From NCBI GenBank assembly GCA_964533785.1, contig CAZHNG010000181.1:1-13619 (forward strand): DNA of 13,619 nucleotides, in the 5' to 3' direction. Source of the DNA: JANQRV01 sp964533785. Lineage in GTDB: Bacteria; Bacteroidota; Bacteroidia; Chitinophagales; Saprospiraceae. This document shows, piece by piece, positions 5,750-12,716 of the stretch. The number at the start of each line of letters is the position of its first letter. The stretch's first letter is position 1. The notes below the pieces were generated by a model. The model had not been told where the DNA came from and made no database searches. It saw only the letters and a program-made list of their open reading frames with translations. A program made the position numbers and the translations under genes.

Positions 5750-7336
5750 TTACCAGGCATCCTTCAATTCATAGATCTTTCCTTCTTTTAACACCGCCTT
5801 TCCATCAAAAGCAAAGAGATTGATGGTATCGAAATCTTCAGTGGGGAAGAAAATTTCCGTGGCCGCGATGGCGCCGTCGTCTACAAACAATTCCAGGGAA
5901 CTGCGGTCGAAAAAGATCCGCCATTTCGTGGTAGTCTGGTCATCCGATATCGAGTAAGGGATGTAGTGCAAACCACTGTAATTATTGGAAAAATTCATCT
6001 TACCAGCATTACTACGGTCAATGATGATCAAGTTGGAGACCTTGTCCAGACCAATCCGGATGTATTCACCTTGAGCGTTCAATAACTCTACACCGTAGGA
6101 CCGGCTGTCCGAGTTTTGGATGTCAAATACCAGTTCCAATTCTGAGACGGTAGGGTCTACATTTAGGATGGAGGCCCGGTCAGTAATGGTACTAGCGGTA
6201 AGTTTGGTAACATTTCTGCGCAGACGTTCTAATTCCTTGACCGGCGTGGAGCATAACCGCAGACCATTGGTGGTATTTCTTAAGGTCAATTTTCTGGGTA
6301 TGGTCATGGCATTGCGCCATTTTTGGGTAGGTACGTTATTGGCGTATTGCCAGTTGCTCATCCAGCCCATAAAAATTCTACGCCCATCGTTTTCGGGAAT
6401 ATCGGACCAGGTGACGCCGGCGTAATTATCTTTACCGTAATCGAGCCAATTGAGTTGTTCGAGCGGGTAATCACTGGTGAAGGTCTTGCCGTCAAAATCA
6501 CCGATGAGGTAGCGGGTACAGGAGCCGCCGTTCGGGCCTCCCGGGTTGTGGCTGATGATCACTATCCACTTTTGTTGGTCCGTACCTTCAACGGTCAGCG
6601 GAAAAATATCCGGACATTCCCAAACGCCGAGTTGCGGAGCGGTACCTTTGCCCAATTCGCTGGCAAAAGTCCAGTTCTTCAGATCGGGGGAATGGTAAAT
6701 TTGCAGGCGGTCCTTAGCGGCCAGGATCATCACCCATTGTTGGCTTTCATCGTGCCAGATCACCTTCGGATCGCGGAAATCGCGGATGCCAGGATTGGGT
6801 AAGACGGGATTACCGGCGTATTTGGTCCAGGTACGGCCTTTGTCCAGACTGTAAGCGATGCCTTGGGTTTGGTAGTCCCCGCGGCCGGTACGTTCACCGA
6901 ACATATTATGGTAAGAGAAAATAGCTACCATTGGCGGGGTATCACTATCACCGAAGCCGGAAGTGTTATTCCAATCCACTACCGCGCTTCCGCTAAAAAT
7001 GAGACCATGTTCATCGGGATACAAGGCAATGGGAAGATGTTCCCATTCGACCAGGTCTTTACTGATAGCATGCCCCCAGTGCATCGGCCCCCAAACGGTC
7101 GCATAAGGATAATGCTGGTAGAACAAATGGTATTCGCCATCGTAATAGACCATGCCGTTGGGATCATTCATCCACGCATTTTCCGGAGAAAAATGATACT
7201 GAGGCCGGTGTGGTTCTTCGTAGTACGCTACCTCTTGGGCAACCTGGGCTACTTCCTGGGCTGCCGTCCATTGAACGCCCAGGAAAAAGAGTGCGGTTGT
7301 CAGCAATGTAGTTAGTATCGGTTTGATATTAGTCAT
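5750..7336 (-). CDS. GH32 family beta-fructosidase (levanase/inulinase/sucrose hydrolase type), exported
   Basis: 528-residue glycoside hydrolase family 32 enzyme that cleaves beta-fructofuranosyl bonds in sucrose, levan or inulin. An N-terminal signal peptide (about residues 1-26) points to Sec export; there is no lipobox and no C-terminal type IX sorting domain, so it is likely periplasmic. Catalytic landmarks are complete: nucleophile Asp58 in NAWMNDPNG, FSGSAV at 114-119, transition-state stabiliser Asp189 in FRDPK, and acid/base Glu240 in WECPDIF. The five-bladed propeller is followed by a C-terminal beta-sandwich (from about 365) ending in SSLELFVDDG and a short tail, normal length for the family. 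Just after the signal peptide is a small internal duplication (QEVAQVAQEVA). Its ATG overlaps the stop of the upstream haloperoxidase gene by 8 bp, so the two are almost certainly co-transcribed and possibly translationally coupled. Exact substrate preference (levan, inulin or sucrose) cannot be read from sequence. Confidence 0.93.
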   Translation of the reverse strand: MTNIKPILTTLLTTALFFLGVQWTAAQEVAQVAQEVAYYEEPHRPQYHFSPENAWMNDPNGMVYYDGEYHLFYQHYPYATVWGPMHWGHAISKDLVEWEHLPIALYPDEHGLIFSGSAVVDWNNTSGFGDSDTPPMVAIFSYHNMFGERTGRGDYQTQGIAYSLDKGRTWTKYAGNPVLPNPGIRDFRDPKVIWHDESQQWVMILAAKDRLQIYHSPDLKNWTFASELGKGTAPQLGVWECPDIFPLTVEGTDQQKWIVIISHNPGGPNGGSCTRYLIGDFDGKTFTSDYPLEQLNWLDYGKDNYAGVTWSDIPENDGRRIFMGWMSNWQYANNVPTQKWRNAMTIPRKLTLRNTTNGLRLCSTPVKELERLRRNVTKLTASTITDRASILNVDPTVSELELVFDIQNSDSRSYGVELLNAQGEYIRIGLDKVSNLIIIDRSNAGKMNFSNNYSGLHYIPYSISDDQTTTKWRIFFDRSSLELFVDDGAIAATEIFFPTEDFDTINLFAFDGKAVLKEGKIYELKDAW

Positions 7337-9545
7337 TGATAATGATTATTTTTTCGGTACTTTCTATTTGACGGGATACGACCTTTACAAAATAACTGCC
7401 AGCGGGCAGATCTGCAACTGACAAGCTAACCGATCCGTAAGTTTCTAGCTGTTTTACCCTCGATCCGTTAATGTTGAAAATAGAGATTGTCGCTGGGGCT
7501 TGTGGCTGTAGTAACTCAATAAATAAATTGCCGCTTTGGCGAACGGGATTGGGTGAAATATTTACCCAGGTGGATGCTGTTGGAAACGGATCGTCCACAT
7601 CCGTAAGCTCTGAAGCAAAGTAACTTTCGGCGTATTGGAAGGCATCAATGCCTACCTCCCGGCCAATCAACCGGCCCGGGATGTCATCGACCGGCGGGTG
7701 GATGCCGCCCCAAATCCTGGATAGGCTCGTCTGGTCGGAAGCATCGCGGTAAGTGGCCCACTGCAATTCTATATCAACACTTGGTCCTTCTTCGAACACC
7801 AGGAATTCATTCTTTTTAGCTAAAAAAGTACCCATTCCACCGGGAAAAAAGGGATCGCCGGTGACCAGTGTGAGAACTTCGGCCGCGGCACGCGAAAAAG
7901 TGGAATGACCGGATACGTAGCCGGCAAAAGGCGGGGTAATGAAAGTGGGGCGTTGGAAAGGCCACCAGTTTTCCCCTAGTATCCATCCTACTCCGGCAGC
8001 ATCAGTTTCCGGATTGTCGATGTATTCCGGACTACGCCAGGTATACAGCTTTATTTTTCCTACGTTCTCATTGTCACGACCCGCTAAGGGATCGCCGGGT
8101 TTTACGATCTCAATATAGCCTTCTACCAAAGGTATCCCCGCTTGGTGGTAGGATAGTTCATTGGGGTCAGAGCTTTGACCGCGAACTGCCATGGAACGAA
8201 TAGCGGAAATGGGCCTTACGTAGTCATACCAGCCTTTGATACTCCATGCCGCAATAGCTGCATCGTGCATGGCTCCGCCGAGGGTGAAATAAGCCTTCAC
8301 ATCCCATTCCAGGTCATCCAGAATTTCCCCTTCCCCTTTAAACCTTTTTTCCAGCTCCGGGTGGTCGCTTACATAATTGAGGATCGTGAACCAATGCCCC
8401 GGCGGTGTTTCCGAATCGGGCCCATCCGCCCAGAATTCGGCCAGTACCCGGGCATAGTCAGCACGGGGAACAATTTGAGGTTCGTAGGGCTGGCCGGTGT
8501 GTGGATTAAGTTCGTGGCCGGGACTAGGATCTCCCCCTTCCAGAAGATCGTAAAAGTCTCTAAGTCCGGGAATAGTGGTAGGAAAATCCTGAACATTACC
8601 AATGGAAGCCGGTGATATATCCCACATGACTCCATCATTAGGGTCGAGGTGAGCGCCCCAGATCGAGACTAGGGAGAAGCCCCACATGTATTCGTCCGAA
8701 CTGGCGTCGGGCTGGTCGACGTTAATAAGGCAGGGTTCGCCGGGGTCATGGAATACTTTATACGGAAAGCCAAAGCGTTCGTAAACGACGGCATCTTCTT
8801 CCTGTAAAGAAAAAGGAATAACATTACCCCATTCCGGACTTTGGAATGCCGGGGCTTCGTCGGGGATAGGGTTCCCGGCCTGGTCTATAAAGACGCTAAA
8901 CGCAATAGGTTGCCAGCGATTGGGAAACCTGAAAAAGCCATTGCCAGGAGACTCCGGTATACCATTACCGGGATCCTCCGGCAGAAAAGGAAAGTTAACC
9001 GGGAAATAATACTGATTGGCATAATCATTCACTTCATTGGCACCATCCTGAAAGCCAAATTCAATAATCTTAAAAGCGAGGTAATTACCTAGTGCAGCGG
9101 CCGAACCAGTTGAATAATCTCTTGAGTTGAAGGTGGTATCATAGTTGAGTTCGGCAAATAAGTCGCGCATCAATTGATCGCTTTCGCTAAATCCGGGAGA
9201 TTTTTTAAACCGGTGCTGTAACAATCTAAACGCGGCATAACTGATGGCCTCCTCCTGGCTGGCACGAATGTCTGCCGGCATCGGCATACCGTCGAATGGA
9301 AATGGAAAACCATCGATCTCTTTTCCCAGAAAATAGGTTTGATGATCTTCTTCAAATACCGCCCAGGCATCGTACATGGCGGCTGACAAATGGAAAAGGT
9401 TACGGGCGTGTACCGGTGGACGGGCGAAATCGTTCCGGATGGATTCCAGTAGGACTTCATTCCACTGCCGGGCAACTGAGTGCTGCGCAAAGGAGAAAGA
9501 TTGAAAGTAAAGGAATAGAGTAAAGAAGAGTATAATTCGCTGCAT
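7329..9545 (-). CDS. Vanadium-dependent haloperoxidase (PAP2 superfamily) with type IX secretion sorting domain
   Basis: 738-residue secreted enzyme of the vanadium haloperoxidase/acid phosphatase superfamily, which uses bound vanadate and H2O2 to oxidise halides. The signal peptide covers residues 1-20 (ends SFSFAQ). The family N-terminal motif is RPPVHARNLFHLSAAMYDAW (42-61). The full vanadate-binding signature is present: K437-x6-R444-P, S545-G-H547 in AGYVSGHSTFS (the usual PSGH reads VSGH), and S609-R610-x5-H616-x3-D620 in SRIWGGIHPPVD. The last ~75 residues form a Por/T9SS sorting domain beginning NISPNPV and ending SYFVKVV plus a short tail, so it should be delivered through the outer membrane and released or anchored to the surface. 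It precedes and overlaps the GH32 gene. Halide choice (Cl, Br, I) is unknown, and some members act as phosphatases instead, but the complete signature favours haloperoxidase. Confidence 0.9.
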   Translation of the reverse strand: MQRIILFFTLFLYFQSFSFAQHSVARQWNEVLLESIRNDFARPPVHARNLFHLSAAMYDAWAVFEEDHQTYFLGKEIDGFPFPFDGMPMPADIRASQEEAISYAAFRLLQHRFKKSPGFSESDQLMRDLFAELNYDTTFNSRDYSTGSAAALGNYLAFKIIEFGFQDGANEVNDYANQYYFPVNFPFLPEDPGNGIPESPGNGFFRFPNRWQPIAFSVFIDQAGNPIPDEAPAFQSPEWGNVIPFSLQEEDAVVYERFGFPYKVFHDPGEPCLINVDQPDASSDEYMWGFSLVSIWGAHLDPNDGVMWDISPASIGNVQDFPTTIPGLRDFYDLLEGGDPSPGHELNPHTGQPYEPQIVPRADYARVLAEFWADGPDSETPPGHWFTILNYVSDHPELEKRFKGEGEILDDLEWDVKAYFTLGGAMHDAAIAAWSIKGWYDYVRPISAIRSMAVRGQSSDPNELSYHQAGIPLVEGYIEIVKPGDPLAGRDNENVGKIKLYTWRSPEYIDNPETDAAGVGWILGENWWPFQRPTFITPPFAGYVSGHSTFSRAAAEVLTLVTGDPFFPGGMGTFLAKKNEFLVFEEGPSVDIELQWATYRDASDQTSLSRIWGGIHPPVDDIPGRLIGREVGIDAFQYAESYFASELTDVDDPFPTASTWVNISPNPVRQSGNLFIELLQPQAPATISIFNINGSRVKQLETYGSVSLSVADLPAGSYFVKVVSRQIESTEKIIIIND

Positions 9546-9576
9546 ATTTCGTATATTTTGATTAGGATCTTTTTTG

Positions 9577-9584
9577 CAAATATA
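9577..9584 (-). promoter_or_regulatory. Candidate Bacteroidota -7 box for the haloperoxidase-GH32 operon
   Basis: On the minus strand this reads TATATTTG, a full match to the TAnnTTTG -7 consensus, 31 nt before the ATG at 9545. No convincing -33 TTTG was found at the expected spacing. The heptamer array at 9624-9660 lies about 40 bp further upstream. Confidence 0.45.
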
Positions 9585-9623
9585 ATAACCGATATGATTG
9601 TAAATGGTGCGATTGAGTAATTT

Positions 9624-9660
9624 GACGCTAGACGCTAGACGCTAGACGCTAGACGCTAGA
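9624..9660 (+). repeat. Tandem GACGCTA heptamer array, five copies
   Basis: Five exact GACGCTA units (9624-9658) followed by a partial GA. The array lies in the 244-bp gap between the MFS gene and the haloperoxidase gene, upstream of the candidate promoter. Each junction contains CTAG. This is the longest array of the heptamer family in the window. Confidence 0.95.
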
Positions 9661-9789
9661 TATAGGCTTACAGTTAAATCTATACTAATTGGTTGAATTT
9701 TTGAAAATTTTACTTTGTCAGTAAGTATACAAATTACCTTTTATCCATAGGCTGTGCTTACGGATACAAGGTGGGGGGCTTCTAGTGTT

Positions 9790-11124
9790 TTATTTACCTA
9801 CCAGTTGCTCCTGCAGATCTTCCAGCGGCACTCCTTTAGTTTCCGGCATGAGGAACATGACGTATAGCAACTGGAGAAACATCATGAAGGAGAAGAAAAC
9901 GAATACGAAGCCCGGATTAAGGTTTTCGTTACTCAACAATGGGGGCATAAAAACAGTGATCAGGGCAGCTAAAACCCAATGGGTAGAGCTTCCAAGAGAT
10001 TGACCCTGGGCACGTAGGTGATTGGGGAATATTTCAGAAATGAAGACCCAGATGACTGCACCTTGACCAACGGCATGTGAGCCAATAAAGATAAACAAGA
10101 AAATAGGTATGGCTAATCCCTGCCATTCTAAGAAAAACGCCGCCGCCACCATGGCCAGGGAGATGATGTATCCCACTGATCCTATATACATGAGAACCTT
10201 TCGGCCTAGCCGGTCTATTAGATACAAGCCTAGTAAAGTTGCGATTAAATTGATAATGCCTAAACCGATACTGCTGATAAAAGCGGTGCTTTCTCCGAGT
10301 CCTGCTTCGCCAAATATGCGCGGTGCATAATACAGCACTGCATTGATACCCGATAACTGGTTAAAAAAAGCGATCAGGAAGGCGAGGAGGGCTAACTTCT
10401 GGTACTTAGGAGTTAACAGGCTTTCTTTTTTACCGGTTGTTGGCCTGCTGTTGTGGTCGGATTGAATAAAGGCGATCATACCGTCCAGGTTTTCTTTGGG
10501 ATAGATTAACCCCAGGACGTCCTTGGCTCCTTGTACATCGTTTTTTGCGGTCACTAACCACCGGGGGCTTCTGGGGACGGTAAGCACCATAAAAGTATAA
10601 ATTAAAGCCGGGATCGCTTCTGCGCCTATCATCCACCGCCATGATTCATCGCCAAAATTGTGGAGTAAGGAGTTAGAAATGTAGGCAATTAAAATGCCGA
10701 GAACAATATTGAATTGGTAAAGCGCTACCAGCCGGCCGCGGTTATTGGCCGGTGCAATTTCCGATACATAGGCCGGCGCTGCGATCGTTGAGGCCCCCAC
10801 CCCCAATCCGCCAATGAAGCGGAAAAAAGAAAAGGAATAAGGATCAGAAACTACTGCCGATCCAATGGCGGAAACAGAATAAAGCACTCCGATCCAGAAC
10901 AACGTTCGCTTTCTGCCCAGTTTATCGGTTGGGATACTACCAAAAATTGCCCCCACAACGGTTCCCCACAGTGCAGTAGACAATACGAAACCGTGAAATT
11001 CATTCGAAGAATCCCATAAAGCCTGGAGTTGTTGGTCAGCACCCGAAATAACAACGGTGTCAAATCCAAATAGAAAGCCGGCTAATGCTACGGTGATGGA
11101 CCAGAATAGTATTTTGTTCGTCAT
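9790..11124 (-). CDS. MFS sugar porter (sugar:H+ symporter type)
   Basis: 444-residue inner-membrane transporter of the major facilitator sugar porter family, with 12 predicted helices. Family signatures in order: GFDTVVISGA in helix 1 (20-29), DKLGRKR after helix 2 (67-73), RFIGGLGVG (102-110), PRSPRWLV closing the first half (184-191), QLSGINAVLYY in helix 7 for sugar contact (256-266), DRLGRKV (304-310), SEIFPNHLRAQG (363-374) and PETKG near the end (427-431). The ATG at 11124 begins directly before helix 1, as usual. It lies upstream of the haloperoxidase and GH32 genes on the same strand but is separated by 244 bp with a repeat array and a candidate promoter, so it is probably a separate transcript. 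The neighbouring fructosidase suggests fructose or glucose as substrate, which is inference; xylose, arabinose or others are possible for this family. Confidence 0.92.
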   Translation of the reverse strand: MTNKILFWSITVALAGFLFGFDTVVISGADQQLQALWDSSNEFHGFVLSTALWGTVVGAIFGSIPTDKLGRKRTLFWIGVLYSVSAIGSAVVSDPYSFSFFRFIGGLGVGASTIAAPAYVSEIAPANNRGRLVALYQFNIVLGILIAYISNSLLHNFGDESWRWMIGAEAIPALIYTFMVLTVPRSPRWLVTAKNDVQGAKDVLGLIYPKENLDGMIAFIQSDHNSRPTTGKKESLLTPKYQKLALLAFLIAFFNQLSGINAVLYYAPRIFGEAGLGESTAFISSIGLGIINLIATLLGLYLIDRLGRKVLMYIGSVGYIISLAMVAAAFFLEWQGLAIPIFLFIFIGSHAVGQGAVIWVFISEIFPNHLRAQGQSLGSSTHWVLAALITVFMPPLLSNENLNPGFVFVFFSFMMFLQLLYVMFLMPETKGVPLEDLQEQLVGK

Positions 11125-11188
11125 TTGTTCAAGACATTTGTTGAAGAAGGTTTTTCGGTAGCGAAGTTAGTATAATTTGGTTATTTTG

Positions 11189-11205
11189 GCGCTAGACGCT
11201 AGATG
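11189..11205 (+). repeat. GACGCTA heptamer pair
   Basis: GCGCTAGACGCTAGATG contains one full and one partial heptamer on the plus strand, about 65 bp upstream of the MFS start. Confidence 0.75.
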
Positions 11206-11260
11206 TATTGGCTTTTAGACATGGGGCGATTCTTAATATTTTAGCTTGAAGTGGTTAAAA

Positions 11261-11373
11261 GGTTATATGGTTATAAAGTTATAAAGTTATAAAGTTATAG
11301 GGGGATAAATATTTGAAGGCTGTATTTTGTATAACCATAACCCCATAACCCCATAACCCCATAACCATAACCC
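11261..11373. repeat. Paired 8-bp tandem arrays in inverted orientation
   Basis: The left array is GTTATAAA repeated three times plus GTTATAGG (11270-11301), preceded by GGTTATAT. The right array is built from AACCCCAT units flanked by ATAACC (11331-11373). Read on the opposite strand the right array is GTTATGGG-type, so both share GTTAT every 8 bp. Transcribed or single-stranded DNA could fold with five paired bases per 8-bp turn around a loop of about 29 nt. Confidence 0.85.
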
Positions 11374-11430
11374 ACAAGCTGTTAAATATTGAATCGAGTA
11401 AAACTACCCCTAAGTTAAAGGGGCAGTACA

Positions 11431-11445
11431 GCTAGACGCTAGACG
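11431..11445 (+). repeat. GACGCTA heptamer pair
   Basis: GCTAGACGCTAGACG contains one full heptamer with partial flanking units, in the same orientation as the other dispersed copies, 70 bp upstream of the GlsB-like start. Confidence 0.75.
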
Positions 11446-11514
11446 AGAATCTTTAGGGTTTTGTCTATTGGTTTTAAAAATTTTGAATAATAACTTATCT
11501 TGACGATAAAAAAG

Positions 11515-11787
11515 ATGGGATTAATTATTTGGCTTTTGATCGGATTAGCAGCGGGAGCCGTTGCGAAAATGCTTACACCACAGGATGAAAAAGGGGGATG
11601 GGTTTCCTCATTGATCGTTGGTGTTGTAGGCTCTTATGTTGGTGGTATCATTGCCCGGCTATCAGGTTTAAGTTTTATCATGGGGAATGGTATGATCAGT
11701 AGTTTTATCATTGCTACCGGCGGTGCTTTTTTGGTACTTTGGATTTACCATAAATACCTGGCGGATAAGTTGAACTTACCGATTTAA
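11515..11787 (+). CDS. GlsB/YeaQ/YmgE-family membrane protein
   Basis: 90-residue integral membrane protein of the transglycosylase-associated/GlsB-YeaQ family, small proteins with three helices associated with envelope and general stress. Visible: helix 1 GLIIWLLIGLAAGAVAKML with the family's G..AG..AK pattern, the loop PQDEKGGWVSSL, a glycine-rich helix 2 (IVGVVGSYVGGIIARL), and helix 3 (SFIIATGGAFLVLWIYHKYL). The ATG at 11515 is chosen; an in-frame TTG at 11500 would add five residues without benefit. The next gene begins 15 nt after its stop and in the same reading frame, which implies co-transcription. No enzyme activity is established for the family. Confidence 0.85.
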   Translation: MGLIIWLLIGLAAGAVAKMLTPQDEKGGWVSSLIVGVVGSYVGGIIARLSGLSFIMGNGMISSFIIATGGAFLVLWIYHKYLADKLNLPI

Positions 11788-11802
11788 AGAAACCTGTTTC
11801 GA

Positions 11803-12510
11803 TTGGAAATAAGTAAAGACAGAAAAATAGCACTGCTATTTGGTATCGATACGCAGATAGGCGAGTATTGCCTAAGGTTCCTGGAAGAACACGGGGCCTA
11901 TGAACGGGTGGTTGTTTTTTCTAATAAAAAACTTGTTATTGACCATCCTAACGTGGAAGTGAAGGTTTGTAATTTTGAATCAATTAATTCTTTTGCCGAA
12001 GATATCCAGGGTAATGACCTTTTCTATTGTACGAGTTCGTTTTTGCAAAAGACGACTTATTTGCCCGTTACGGGTACCTCGACGTTGAACAACGCATTAC
12101 TCGTCGCGAAAATAGCTGCTTCCAACAAAGTCAATCAACTAATATTTCTTTCTTCCCAAGGAGCTAGTAAGGAATCTATGTTTCCCACCAGCCAGTTAAA
12201 AGGGGAATTGGAGGAAATTATGAAGTCATTGCCTTTTTGGGCCATCCACATTTTCAAGCCTTCGCTATTAATTGGACCTCTCAGCGAAAACCGTTGGGGA
12301 GAACAACTCGCAAGCTGGTTGGGAGAGAGACTGGATCAACTTACCGGTGGCTTTGTTTCAAAATACAAACCTATTGAAGCCGATGCCGTCGCTAAAGCTA
12401 TGATCCAATCCGCACAACTTCTAAGGGGAGGTGTTCATATTTACAATGCGGATTATCTGCGGAAAATGGCGCAGGATTATGATGATGAACGAAAGGCTTT
12501 GGGTGAGTAG
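11803..12510 (+). CDS. Atypical SDR / NAD(P)-binding protein, HTATIP2 (TIP30)-like, degenerate cofactor and active-site motifs
   Basis: 235-residue Rossmann-fold protein resembling bacterial HTATIP2/YraR-type oxidoreductases. Family-like blocks are QLIFLSSQGASKES (112-125), KGELEEIMKSLPFW (133-146), HIFKPSLLIGP (149-159), KYKPIEADAVAKAM and GGVHIYNADYL. Two expected motifs are altered. The dinucleotide loop reads GIDTQIG (14-20) where relatives have GATGxxG, so the middle glycine is Thr17. In the YxxxK motif the Lys133 is kept but the Tyr position is Thr129. Dehydrogenase activity is therefore doubtful, and a binding or regulatory role is possible. No ATG exists near the start: the frame begins right after the previous gene's TAA, and TTG at 11803 is the best initiation codon. 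It is co-transcribed with the GlsB-like gene. Confidence 0.75.
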   Translation: MEISKDRKIALLFGIDTQIGEYCLRFLEEHGAYERVVVFSNKKLVIDHPNVEVKVCNFESINSFAEDIQGNDLFYCTSSFLQKTTYLPVTGTSTLNNALLVAKIAASNKVNQLIFLSSQGASKESMFPTSQLKGELEEIMKSLPFWAIHIFKPSLLIGPLSENRWGEQLASWLGERLDQLTGGFVSKYKPIEADAVAKAMIQSAQLLRGGVHIYNADYLRKMAQDYDDERKALGE

Positions 12511-12550
12511 AACGAGTTAGACGAGTTTCGGAATAATATCACCCAGCCCA

Positions 12551-12650
12551 ATTGCTCATTGTTCATTGCTCATTGCTCATTGCTCATTGTTCATTGCTCA
12601 TTGTTCATTGTTCATTGCTCATTGTTCATTGCTCATTGCTCTGCTCATTG
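12551..12650 (+). repeat. Tandem heptamer array ATTGYTC, 13 units
   Basis: Thirteen consecutive 7-bp units, ATTGCTC or ATTGTTC, fill 12551-12641. A unit shortened by two bases and a final partial copy run to 12650. The C/T choice at the fifth base varies along the array. It is located in the 206-bp gap before the methyltransferase gene, about 67 bp upstream of its ATG. The unit length equals that of the GACGCTA family but the sequence is different. Confidence 0.95.
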
Positions 12651-12716
12651 CAGTATCGTATATTTGGCCTTTTATGGCATCTTGGAAGCTCATTACCAAA
12701 TTGATTTAACGTTGGA

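Larger units (their letters stand above)
11125..11514. other. Divergent intergenic region with heptamer pairs and complementary octamer arrays
   Basis: No gene is visible. In order the region holds a GACGCTA pair (11189-11205), a GTTATAAA array (11261-11301), a complementary ATAACCCC array (11331-11373), and a second heptamer pair (11431-11445) followed by AGAATCTTTAG (11446-11456). That 11-mer also occurs, inverted, inside the MITE-like element at 3590-3600. The region should carry promoters for both the MFS gene and the GlsB-like gene. A TAACTTCG box about 37 nt before the MFS start is a weak candidate. Confidence 0.7.

Noticed and set aside
3560..12650. CRISPR array
   Set aside because: The tandem repeats here are 7, 8 or 13 bp with no unique spacers of 30 bp or so and no cas genes; they are simple tandem repeats.
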